From Phallusia fumigata (Eukaryota; Chordata; Ascidiacea; Phlebobranchia; Ascidiidae), in NCBI GenBank assembly GCA_008931825.1, contig QXVZ01000846.1, positions 145,522 through 209,521 on the forward strand: 64,000 nucleotides of DNA, read 5' to 3'. Position 1 is the stretch's first letter. Every line of letters begins with the position of its first letter. Shown here piece by piece: positions 1-10,986 of this stretch. A model generated the notes under the pieces. It was not told where the DNA came from and did no database searches. It was given only the letters and a program-made list of their open reading frames with translations. Both the position numbers and the translations under genes were made by a program.

Positions 1-634
1 ATGTGCACACAGTTTTATGCCATTTGAATTCGCTTGCTCTTGAACTATTAGACTGGCGAGTTGAGAAATCTGATGAAACATCTTCATAACAGTGTATTAC
101 CTTTGTTAAAATTCGTTGCTTAAATTGTGAATTATTTAAATTCTCACAACCTGCGACTTTAAAGATTTTTTTCTTTTTTTCGAATTTTTTTATCGTTTTT
201 TTTTTTGTTTGAGTGGTGAAATCTGATTTCTTTTACCTGCAAACAATTTTGCATAATGCCTGTAAATTGGTTTTCACTTCACAGTTGGCAATTAAAGCTT
301 CATTTTCCCACACTACAAAATCATTTCAGCAACATTTCGTGCACATAAAAATATTAAAGGGATTACCAGGAACGCAAAGTGGCATTACTTGCAGAGTGTA
401 ATTTTTTGTTAACTTTGCGTACTTAAAATGCTAAATAATTTGTGGGACCTCAGGAGTGACTCATCTTTCCATGAGATCCCCAACACCCAAACCATGTCTT
501 TATTTCCATTTTCTGTTGTATTATGGCAAAAATGTTACTTCAAAAGTCTTAATGCAAATGTACTTCTTACACTCATTGACAATAAAACACATTCATCAGC
601 ATTAATTGTGCGAAAATTAAAAATTGGGTTGCAG
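1..634. other. 3' flank of the OAS-like gene, no gene seen
   Basis: This is AT-rich DNA downstream of the stop codon of the minus-strand OAS-like gene. It has T-rich runs around 165-205. Short open frames occur but show no recognisable domain or splice structure. It probably holds the 3' UTR of the OAS-like gene and intergenic DNA. Confidence 0.5.
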
Positions 635-3600
635 CTATTTCCATTGACCAAGCTTAACTCCCTTGAACAGTGGCTTCTGTAGACTTACTCCAGCCACATA
701 CGCTATCTCATCCCAGGTGTTGCTGCTTTCACAAACATTGTTGTTGGGATTGGCCGGGTCCACTACAACTGGCCTGTAACACATTTTTTGCAATTTTTTT
801 CCTGTGCTTTCTGTTACTTGTACTTTTAAAAATGTATTTTAAATTTATTATAAATGTATACATGTCTAGCTTTAAATACGTTGTTTAAATGGTTATGAGC
901 GACAACTTCTGGCTTGATAACGCCTGAATTTCATACTTAGGGAAACATTACAACACACAACCTTTGTTCATAAAATTCGTCGTGATTACTAACTTAGCCA
1001 TCTTAGCGGAAAGTGGCTTGAAGATCGAATAAAATAGACGTGAAAATTACAACAATTCGGTTGCGTTTGTTTCACACATTTAAGCAACCTATTTTTTTGG
1101 TGAAATAAACATCGTGGTTGAATAAGTATGCTATTTCGGAAATCCGTTTGAAGCATGCAAAAAAACGAAAACAACGACCTACCGTGGACCTAGCAGAACT
1201 CTTTGCAGTAAGTGATTGTTTCGTGTGTAATTCTCGGTCCATGCAACACAAAGATTCTCGTAATCTAACAAAGTTTGCAAGACGGCAGCAAAGCCATGTC
1301 GAAGCTAAAAACAAGATGTGGCTATTTGGAAAAGAAATTAGCAAACTTATAGGTCCCCTTTTACAAAAACGTGACCAACCGCACCGCATGAGTTTATTTC
1401 GTATTTTTGGAATTACTATTGTTTTCTGTGCTAGGTAGGTTTTTGGAAGCAAAAAATGTCAATAGAGTAATGCTTTAATTGACGAGAAAACTGGACAACT
1501 GTTCTGGAAGTGCGTACGGTATGACCGACCAACCTTAAACTGGATTGGCTTTCCCGATTTCTCCCATGAGTGAATGGTAATCAGCTCAAATGTGTAGGAG
1601 TTGGGTAAACGTCGGTGCCTGCAATTATAAAATATTGTAGGAGTAACTTTAAACCGCGTATCTTTCAACGGTTTGCGCGACCGTCGTGTGCTTGCAAGGT
1701 TTTTGGTTCTTAAGCCCTTTTCTTTGGCCAAAAAAAGCGATCGACATTGCTTCAACACAGTAATACCCGATGGCTTGAGTCATTCAAGAGCAAGCAACTT
1801 CTCACAATCATACAAAAGTATTGGAAACTGCAATAAGACAGGTAGCTTGGCGGTGGGCGAATTATAGGCATAACACTGAGGTGAAACACTCACACTTAGA
1901 TTTCAAATACAGCTACATTGTGGATCTTTGCATCTTACTTTAAACAAAGACCGTCGACTGACGATCTACCAAGTAAACTTAATTATGTCGCAGGTCAAGA
2001 CTGAATTTGCTAGAACTTTAGAAGTGACGTATTTCCTCCACACTGAAAAACGTAATGTACTTGTTGAGTGACGTGGTGTCACCAAATGACGTCATCCTCC
2101 AGTGCTTGACAAGTCTAATTAGCTGGCGAAGGTTGGTGGATCTTCTCCTCACAAAATCGATTTGTAATTGAAGTAAGCTGGAATTGAGAAGTTGGATTTC
2201 TAAAGGGTTCTTGCTGTTTGCAATCAACTCGTACACTTCTTTCTTGTCGCCTTAAAACAGCATCTGTGTCGATACTTTTTTTAAAAACATATCGACCATC
2301 GGCAAGCAGGTAGCAACGACGCGACGCCTGTGTTAGTAAAGCGCAAGTCAAGGATAGGGTGCTAGCGTGGGTTCGAATCCCATCACAAATTAGAGCTTTC
2401 TATCTTACGTCTTGCTACATTGCCTCAAAGGTGTGTAGACCCTGGTACAGTGATACATAGTATTAAAGACGTTGTATCGTTCTTGCGACACGTTCCATTA
2501 ACTTGTCATAACATTCCACCTTGTATAGTACTTTTATAAGCGATATTTGCGTTATCAAATCAATGGGATCAGAGACATGACGTGGGTTTTACCAGATGTG
2601 CTACGTTTAAGTCAGTACCAACATGAATGTGTAGTGTTTCCAGCCCCTCCATTTATAGCAAAACTCAATATGATAAAAAAATACAAAAAATACGTTGCCA
2701 ATGTGTAACGTGCAACAAAAATGCAGCGGGTCTCAGAAAACCTTATTTACCTAAACTCGGAGCACAGCCCAGCCAATCATGACAAGGCATCAAATCAACG
2801 TGATGAATATGATCGTCCTTGTAGCACTTATACTGAAACCTCAGAGAGTGTTTTGTGACGTCACTTATGAGAATGCGAGTTGCCAAGGGTGACGACTGCA
2901 GGCGTAGTTTGACGTCATGAAGGCAGCAGCGAAGTTGCGATTCGAGACACTTGTGTGACCCAAGAGGCAGGAATCCAGGAATAAACATTACCATGTCAAG
3001 GTCAGAGTGACCTTGAAGACATGTGTCTTTGCCGTACGATCCACCCTGTCACAAATACCAGGGTTTTAGTGCAATAATGTATTTTAAACAACCATAACAC
3101 AAGTTAAGATGATTTGTAAATGTTCGGAATGATTATCTGGAAATTTAGTTAGAATTCTGGACATTTAGTTTTGTTTTGTAGGTATTTGTAAGATATCATT
3201 TTAGATGCACTTTCCGTAGTTCCTCAAACTTACAAAGTTTCGCTCTTTAGTCGAATAGAAATCACGTTTTTGAGTCGCTTCTCGGATAAAAAATATTGTT
3301 TTTAGGCCAAGTAGTTTGAGTGCTAGAGGTACTCTAACCCGTATAACATGCGAAACTTGGAAGGGCAATTCCTCCAGAAGAAAATTCACAAGAATGTTAA
3401 CTTCGCTGTTGCACTCCAAACTACACGAGAGTCGTGACGTCAGCTCGTGACGTACGTAGTCGTTGACATAACCGGGTCCGAGGTGTTCTAGAATGTTCCA
3501 ATCGCACAAACGCAGGGCTAAAGAGGCTAAAATGGTTTCAAATAAATTATGAATTGTATGGAAGTGCATTAATTTTTCAAAAATACTTTTATATTTATAT

Positions 3601-4450
3601 CATTGAAATCTACGTCAGGCTTTCAGCATTAACGATATTAAGATGTAAGCAAAAAAATTTGTTTTAAGTCGACAAAAACGTTACCCTTAATTTGTGAGGT
3701 AAATCGGTGTTGTTCTCGTTCGTGTTCCTCCCTTCCGTGCACACCACCTAGTGTCTTCCCGCACAAACGACACCTAGTGGATGCGCCGGATGCAACAAAG
3801 CGTGATAGGCGCGGTTTAGGGACTTCCCAGAAACTGACTTCTTCGGCACTTTGTATCGGACGAAGAATTTTTGAAGATTTTGGTGGAGGAGGTTTAAAAA
3901 GTTCCGGAAGGTTTCCTTTTGTGTGTGAATGCTCTGTGCTTATATGTTCCTGCAAGAAGATAGCACAATAGGTATGTAGTATGTACCTTAAAGTTGTAGG
4001 GCGTACCATAGGAAAATAGACATAGCCTATGTTTTCACGTTTGTGATAAAGACTAAAAAAGTGCCAATTAGACGTTTAAAGTGTGATTTGTACTCGTTTA
4101 AACCACTTCAATGTATATGCCCTATTCGGTTCGATTGACAAAGTTACTGGTCTGGTAAGCCTTTCCAAAACGACCAGTCACAGATCACAAATATAGCTCT
4201 TTTCCACAGGTTAAACTACAAATATGAACGTTGCGTACTTGATTTAAACGTTAACTCAGCTTGGTAGCCTATTCAACGCAGTATGCAAATCAGGTACCAA
4301 CATTAAATGTTCACTTACTTTCATATTTCTTGCGAATATCTCGTTCCCGCACTTGTCACAAACACTCCTGTCGAAATGACGACGTCGCATATGCAGAGTC
4401 ACGCCTGAATGACTTCCGAAGTATTTTCCACATCTGTTGCAGGCGTACAT
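635..4450 (-). CDS. C2H2 zinc-finger / 2'-5'-oligoadenylate synthetase-like protein (8 exons, 471 aa)
   Basis: Predicted to make 2'-5'-linked oligoadenylates (or another nucleotide second messenger) on sensing double-stranded nucleic acid; substrate and activator are inferred. Exons: 4319-4450, 3685-3949, 3339-3526, 2751-3045, 2061-2250, 1534-1618, 1183-1304, 635-773; all phases agree and no stop intervenes. Three C2H2 fingers lead: C4/C7/H20/H25, C31/C34/H46/H51 (split by intron 1) and C104/C107/H120/H125. The nucleotidyltransferase core follows: GGSYGKDT at 196, catalytic D210-x-D212, third Asp D279 in HVDLMPCHDWLG. Then come OAS1_C motifs: RSTNLRQLIRLVKHW, LPNSYTFELITIHSWE and RPVVVDPANP. 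The vertebrate CFK tripeptide is LFK here (461-463). Alternative: an in-frame ATG at 3569 could start a separate OAS protein, with the fingers on an upstream cistron ending at 3638. OAS identity is very secure; the fusion is about two-thirds likely. Confidence 0.85.
1755..1870. repeat. SINE-like fragment in OAS intron 6
   Basis: The stretch contains 'acccgatggcttga' and 'gacaggtagcttggcggtgg'. Both recur, with small changes and in the same order, at about 39.85-39.97 kb. This marks it as a dispersed repeat within the intron between exons 1534-1618 and 2061-2250. Confidence 0.4.
2335..2400 (+). repeat. tRNA-derived SINE fragment
   Basis: It carries a perfect RNA polymerase III B-box-like sequence, 'gggttcgaatccca', near 2370. 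It lies in OAS intron 4 (2251-2750). No full cloverleaf can be drawn, so it is a SINE head or remnant rather than a tRNA gene. Confidence 0.4.
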
Positions 4451-6049
4451 CTTAATGAATTTCAGGAAAACCTTAACGATTCAAACGTTTATCGTTTTGC
4501 TTGTAAAACAAAGGAAATCCTTGTTCGGTGTTTCTGTTGCACAAGAAAAACATTTCAAAGGCTGCTATGTAGCAAAAAGCCAGTTTGCTTGTCCGCCATT
4601 TATCACGCTTGTACTCATCACAAGACTTTAGACGAGCAATGACTTTGATGCGACAAGTACCGATCAAACACACAATTACAAATAGTAGCAAAACACAAAC
4701 TAGACTAGATTATGCAACCTTCTCTACTCGGCCACAGATTACTGCAACGTTGCCTGTGACTAAAAACAAGGTCGTTTCAATTGTACTGACACCTGTTCGT
4801 GTAAATTCCCGTTCACTGTGTGCAGGAATGGGGTTGAATATGCGTGAGTGTAACTTGTTTTTAAAGAGGTGCCAGTCCATTGTCTGGCTGCTACGATTGA
4901 TTTGAAATTTGACACAATGAATCCTTTTCAACAGTGGAATGACGTTTTGGTGGGCGGTAATCCAATGCTGGTATTTAATTGTCGACCATTGGTTAAGTTT
5001 TACAGGCTGCCACATTGCTGTTTTTAGATTTAGCATGCATACACTTTTACCCTTCCACCAACTTGAATAAAACCTATAGTTGTTGCCAATTTTAAAATTT
5101 TAGTTTCGGAGCAAAACGCGAAACTTCCAGTTTGTACTTTACACAATGAATTCTTACAAGACAACATTTGAACGCGCTGTTACCATTGTTGCGTATTCGA
5201 GATAATTGCCATCGATATAATGTTTTAAGTTGTGACGCATATTTTCAGCAATAGAACGGCAAAAAGAATGGTTAAGAGCATGCGGCCTTAAAACCCGCGA
5301 TCGAGAATCACTGACTTTATTGCCATTACTTCGCTTGTACATATTTGGAAGCAATTTCAGTCACGTAGAGATGTTGATAAGCAAACACAGAAATATATCT
5401 TTTGTTGCCCAAAGTTTTCTTGACACCGATTTTTAACGCCTTTGTGATACCTCCAAAAGCATTAATGTGTTTGTATTAATTAAAATCTGGTAAGCTAGTG
5501 TTGATATAAAATATACCATCCGCACCCTTTTGCTTGAACACATTCTTAACACTAATTTGAAGCAAACGGAACTTCCTTTTCGGAAGACAAAACAACGTGC
5601 GACACCACTAAATGGATTTTGCATTTGATTCAACAACTCAATTGCAACACATACCCGCGATATATAACGCCTGAAACGTGCATGCAGTTGGGCAATGCGA
5701 AATGGTCGAAAAAACTGCCACGAGAAGGTTTAGTGGAATCGAGGTATAGGCACTGCCACGGAAAGTAGTAAATGACGTTTATTATTTCCGTGCAATAAAG
5801 CAGGCAGCTCGACGACGAAATCGTAATAGGCATAGCCCGATCGTAAGCTCAACCGCCTAAGCAAAGATTAAATAACAAACAATTGAAAGTCACAAATGGC
5901 AGCAATATTGCAATACAGAAGGAATCTGGTCAACTGGCTCATAAGCCCTACCCATTTAAGTCTTTAAAACCATTGATGATAAACCAAATCAGAAGATCTA
6001 CCAAGTTTTCGGCAAATGAACTGCACAATAACTTTCGCATTTTTGGTAA
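4451..6049. other. Intergenic: upstream of OAS-like gene, downstream of DHODH
   Basis: No convincing coding exon was found on either strand. It should hold the promoter and any 5' leader of the OAS-like gene and the 3' UTR of DHODH. An in-frame TGA lies 36 nt upstream of the ATG at 4450 with no other ATG between. An additional upstream exon of the zinc-finger region is still possible, because the first finger begins at residue 4. Confidence 0.4.
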
Positions 6050-9000
6050 TCATCTATGGTCAGCGCCAATTGCCTGCGAAATATTTTCGTATCCGTCTTT
6101 CTTCAAATGTTCAACCAAATCTTTTTTCACATTTGTGAGTACAGGTGGTCCTCCGTATACCAAAGCTGTGTATATCTGCACCAGTGAAGCTCCCGCCTTG
6201 ATTTTTTCATAAGCTTCTGCACCATTTGTAATCCCACCCACCCCAATAATGGGAACTTGACCTACAAATTGTGAAACTGAAAAGTTTGTTTTACTTGGTT
6301 ACAGCTTTTGGCTTGCATTCAATTTTGTTTGTTTTAACTCAAACAAAACATTTGATCTTAAACATTGTTGCATTCATCGAGCAGCACTAGATGGTGAACT
6401 TATTGGGAGCATAACGCAATTATGAGTAGATCCGATAAAAGTGAATCAAACAGACATACACACAATTTTGCACCTGCAAACATTTTTTTAACATTTTAGG
6501 CTTTGTTTAATCATACTGAGGTCGTCCAATGGTTTAAAAAAATACACTTTACGTTTGAAGTGAAAGAGAGTAGGTTGTAGCTAGATAACTCGTTTAGATC
6601 CCCCAAAATTGGTCATTCACTCACCAAGGAAAAGTATTTAAACAAAAGTTCACCTTTAGTGAGATGATACATTTCACTGATAAGCTTTGTTGACACGTCC
6701 AGAATTGGTGGGCCTGAAAGTCCCCCAACCTCTTTTTTGTTGATGCTTTTTAAGGATTCTGGTCGTTGAACAGTTGAGTTGCTTACAATCAGACCATTCA
6801 CCTTGAACTAAAACAAAAATCACTGTACAAAATTGCAAACAAAACAGCAAAAGGAATGAAACTAAATTTTAAAATGTCAACGAAAATGTGACTGTGTTCA
6901 GAACTTAATCCCTGTCTGCAAATGCATAAGGACAGCAGGCAGTTGTGTATGTTTTTTAACTGTTGGTCAGCAACACCATAGAATAGAGCATATGCATTTC
7001 AGTTGGTAAAGGATCACCCTGGAAGACTGTTGTTGTGTGTTTGAATCCCACCTATGTTTTTACAGTCCGCCAGTAGATTGGTAATATTTTAGCACTAATG
7101 GTGCACAGATTTGGCATACACCTATTTTGATAAAAACCTAAGCGTGACCATTTTGGGGCTGGCAGGGTATCGTATTTTATTAATTATTATTATCAGAATA
7201 ATTCTAAGTGCCTATGTAACTAAAATGCAACAGCAGCAAATTTACCTTTACAACAACATCTGCTATGTCTTGTTTGTCATCACCAGAAAGATCTGGAGCA
7301 ATTTTTACCAACACAGGGGGTTTCCCCACTAACTTGTCCCTTTCTTGCAGGACCTAAAAAAGGAAAAACACATTGATTGAAACGCAAACAAAACATTTGC
7401 AAATTATTTGAAATTTTTTTGCAAACATGTAACTTACAAAAGATTTTTGAAGCAATTTATTAAAAAACTGTGCAGTAAAATGCACCTGTTAAAAAAAAAA
7501 CTTAATGATGAAAAGTGATGTGTAACTCGAGCACCGAAAACCTAAACCATACAACTCACTGCATTGCATAACGTCTCCAGGCTTTTCCTCTGTTGGAGAT
7601 TTCGAAGTCCTGCTGTGTTGGGACTTGAAACATTGATGACAATGTAATCAGCGTATTTTCCAAGTTGCCTCACCCCAGTGATATAATCAGCCACAGCATC
7701 TGTCGATGTTTTGTTTTTGCCAAGGTTGACTCCTAAAACTATGTTGCCTAAAAAAAGTCAAAAGACTTGAATTTTCTACTTTAGGGCTAGTTGTTCATCA
7801 TGAAATACATCTGCGTTTGTGTTTTTTTGAAATTTTGAGCAATAATCAAAAAATGGTTTCAAATAAGTTCAGGGTCATAGTTTGTTGTACAGTGGTTTGT
7901 TTTTTCTTGTGAATTTTTGTTTTTGTTGCTGTAAAATATCAAACACTCAGATTCCAAACCTCTTTTTTGGTGAGAATTGAATTTGTTCAGCCTATGATCA
8001 GCAACTTCTTGTCCACAACTATTAAATCCATATCTGCAAAATATTCACAGACTGCAAGACTTTTGATAAAGTGCCAAACAGACAAATGTAAGCCCTCACT
8101 GACCTGTTTATTACAGCTTTGTCCTCATAAAGCCGGAATACTCTTGGTTTAGGATTTCCTTTCTGTGGTAAAGGTGTAATGCTGCCAACTTCAACAAATC
8201 CAAACCCCATGTTGGACAATCCGCCCATGGCCTCTGCATCTTTGTCAAAACCAGCAGCAATTCCAACAGGATTTTTAAATTCTCTTTTCCAAATGACTTG
8301 TCTCTAAAAGAAAAAGTTAACAGCCAAGTTGAAAACCCATAGAGCAAAAAAAGACAAACATAAAATACTACAGGAATTATAACTTAAAAATTGGAAGTTA
8401 TGTGACTTTAATTGGGCAGTAAAAAAACCCAATGCAGTTTGTGTCTGAATACAACAAATATACATGGGTACATTAAAGGTTTATATCAGCTCGAAAGATG
8501 TGCTGCTAATTAGCAACTTAAACAACTTGAACCAGTCAGCCTGAGCACTGAACTAACATGAAAAAGGGAAAGCAGATATTGGAATTAGTATCACTCAGGC
8601 ACAAATAGCAAACCTAATTCAAAAGTGGGCCCATCCGAAAAGAAATAGATTTGACATCACAATCATACACATAATCAATGCCAGATCTCTCACAATTTAC
8701 AATATTTTGACAAATTTTAAAAAGTCTGGTGTGCACAGAGAAATAAATAACTTACTTCTTAGGGGTTTAAATACTTACAAGTGAAGGGTCATCAATGTAT
8801 CTTGTACCTGGCATTATGTTCCAAGCCAGAATCTTCACTGCTGCTCTGTGCGCAGTTTCAGCTCCGAGTACTCGATGTATCAATGGCATTAAACAGTTGG
8901 AATAAAACTTTTGATTTTCAGTGTAGACCTCGTAGCAAAAGAAGGTACCAATGCCTCCAAAGACAAGACTGACACTTTCGAGTAATGCCTAAAACAAACA

Positions 9001-9250
9001 TGTTGCTGGGTTTAAAATTAAAGCTGACAACCATAGAATGATGTGATTTAACATAAATAAGCAATAACAAACATCTGTTGGTGTATATCAATTAATGGAA
9101 TATGGGCCAAATTAATGGAATATATTGCTCCCATGCGTATAAACTTTCTGTGCAGCTTTTCAGACAATTAATGCAAAACACGCTGTTGTTTAAAAAAAGT
9201 TGCTGGAACTTTAAATGTTTTCAATTCCTTACCCTGATTTGTGGCTTCAT
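6050..9250 (-). CDS. DHODH: Dihydroorotate dehydrogenase (quinone), mitochondrial, class 2
   Basis: Oxidises dihydroorotate to orotate in de novo pyrimidine synthesis, passing electrons through FMN to ubiquinone at the inner mitochondrial membrane. Eight exons: 9233-9250, 8779-8988, 8104-8303, 7960-8033, 7560-7747, 7246-7353, 6654-6807, 6050-6261; 387 aa against about 395 in human. The first coding exon is only 18 bp (MKPQIR). A hydrophobic N-terminal anchor follows ([17 protein letters not shown]), then the quinone-tunnel helices. Core motifs: [46 protein letters not shown] (S209 corresponds to the class 2 catalytic Ser), [38 protein letters not shown], and terminal GADHR. The exon 4 donor is ambiguous between 7960 and about 7950, both in frame. 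Start and function are secure. Confidence 0.95.
7000..7070 (+). repeat. tRNA-derived SINE fragment in DHODH intron 6
   Basis: It has an A-box-like 'cagttggtaaagga' followed about 35 nt later by a B-box-like 'tgtttgaatcccacc'. This spacing is typical of tRNA-derived short interspersed elements. No complete tRNA fold is present. Confidence 0.4.
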
Positions 9251-10986
9251 GTTGTTTAACTGCAAAGCAACATTTTTTGCAATTTAATTTTGGAAAAAAT
9301 ACTAATAAAAACGATGGTAACTAGCTTAAAATTTGGCACAAAAATAAAACAGTTTTGCAACAGATATTTTCTTCATGAGTCCAAATTTAACATTATCTGG
9401 TAAGTATTAACAAATGGCAGAAACATTGAATTTTAAACCCTAATTAAGATGTAGTAAGCTATGTAAAAACAAACCTGTATTGATAAAAGCCTGGGTTCAT
9501 CTATCCAAAACTGATTCGCCTAACTATCAAAGTCTCTTGAAGTTGCAAGCTAAAAAGATTTGACTGCAAAACTCCAATAATTTGAGTCTGAAAACAAGTC
9601 AAGTTTTTAAACATCTGAAACTAAAGCTAAGTTTTTACTTTTAAAACCAAGTTGTTTGGTGGTTTAAGTTTTAAGTTGGGTCCCCAGTGGCTCAAGTTCG
9701 GCCAAACCCCCAGTCTATAGTGGTAGGGATTCGGGAATTTAAGTCAAACAGTTTCTTTTATCAACACCACTGCAGTTCATTACCCTAGTTAGTGCATGTG
9801 CATCTACAGTGTTTCAATACCAAACCAGATTCAACCTTTGCAAAAAAACGAAAAGAGCTAAATATTCTGTTACAATGCTAAAAAGTTAGGAGTTGGAGAA
9901 CTTGCTTGAGACAACTTGTTTAGTAAGTTTGCTTAAAGTTGCCCCATTAAAACATCAGCATGAACTATAAAACCCACATGCTATGCTTAATTTCTGGGTA
10001 ATGTCTTTTATTTTTTAGTTCCTGCTATTATGTTAGTTGATTATAAAGTCTAATTCATAAGTAGTTGTAACAAAAGTTTCGTAAACATTAGTAAGCGGCC
10101 TTGCAAAAAAGGTTTGTAAAAACGCCCTTCAAACCAAATCCCTTCGTGCCAGTTTGTTTTCACGCCTCGCGTTAGTTCATGGTAAATCCCCTTTCCAAAG
10201 CCCGCAACACAAAAATCGTACGAAATAAATATTTTCTAACGAACTAAGCGGTTGTCTAATTTGTTGTATTACTCTGTAAGAACCGACATCGACGAGTATT
10301 ACACTCTAGCATTAAAGTCCGAGTATTCCCTGAGAATAAATATTTTTTTTGCTGTGCTTAAAATTTATACAGACGACATTGAAACCAGGCACTTTAAAAC
10401 CTCCCAAATTAGACACAAAAAAGACGTTTCCAACCTAACTCTGTGATTTTTTACCTGCCGCCATAATCTTAAAGCACTCTCCACAAACGTTTTTCCCTGC
10501 TTTGCGACTTCATGTTTTTCAATAATGTAAACCTTTTGCAATTGCAGAAAGCGCAAACATAAATATCAAAAACATTTATAAAGGACAATCTCGGTTGAGG
10601 GTAATCCCTAGTTCAAAGATAACTTGCATAACGCACAGACATAGCAAGTGACAAACGTAACTAACAAGTCCAACAGTAATAATGTATTTTGCAACTGCAA
10701 TTCGAAATGTAGAAATAAATTGTATAAAGTAGTTAACATTCCTATTCGTTCTTAGCATGCTTATAGCCACATAATTCATGTTTTTTATTCCAAAGGTACT
10801 GTGTTTTAATTGAGTATAAGCAAAAAACTCACTCATAAACAAATTTGCATAATTCATGTGTTTGTCATAAATTCCAAAACAAACAGACAAAATCGTTTTA
10901 TAAAACTCTTTATCCTCAAAAAAGACTTTCCTGGACCAGTGGAATGGTAGAAAGTATCAATTAGCAAATAAATTGAAGCACAATTA
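9251..10986. other. Intergenic between RMDN and DHODH, no gene seen
   Basis: AT-rich DNA of 1.7 kb between two minus-strand genes. Open frames such as 10365-10556 and 10576-10890 (minus) have no recognisable domains and no supporting splice sites. It should contain the RMDN 3' UTR and the DHODH promoter. Confidence 0.45.

Noticed and set aside
1072-1452. Overlapping 106- and 126-codon frames on both strands
   Set aside because: The real coding exon here is 1183-1304 (minus) in another frame; it encodes the OAS segment LRHGFAAVLQTLLDYENLC.
2335-2400. tRNA gene
   Set aside because: A good B box is present but no cloverleaf stems can be paired; the same holds for 7.0, 11.1, 39.7 and 49.1 kb.
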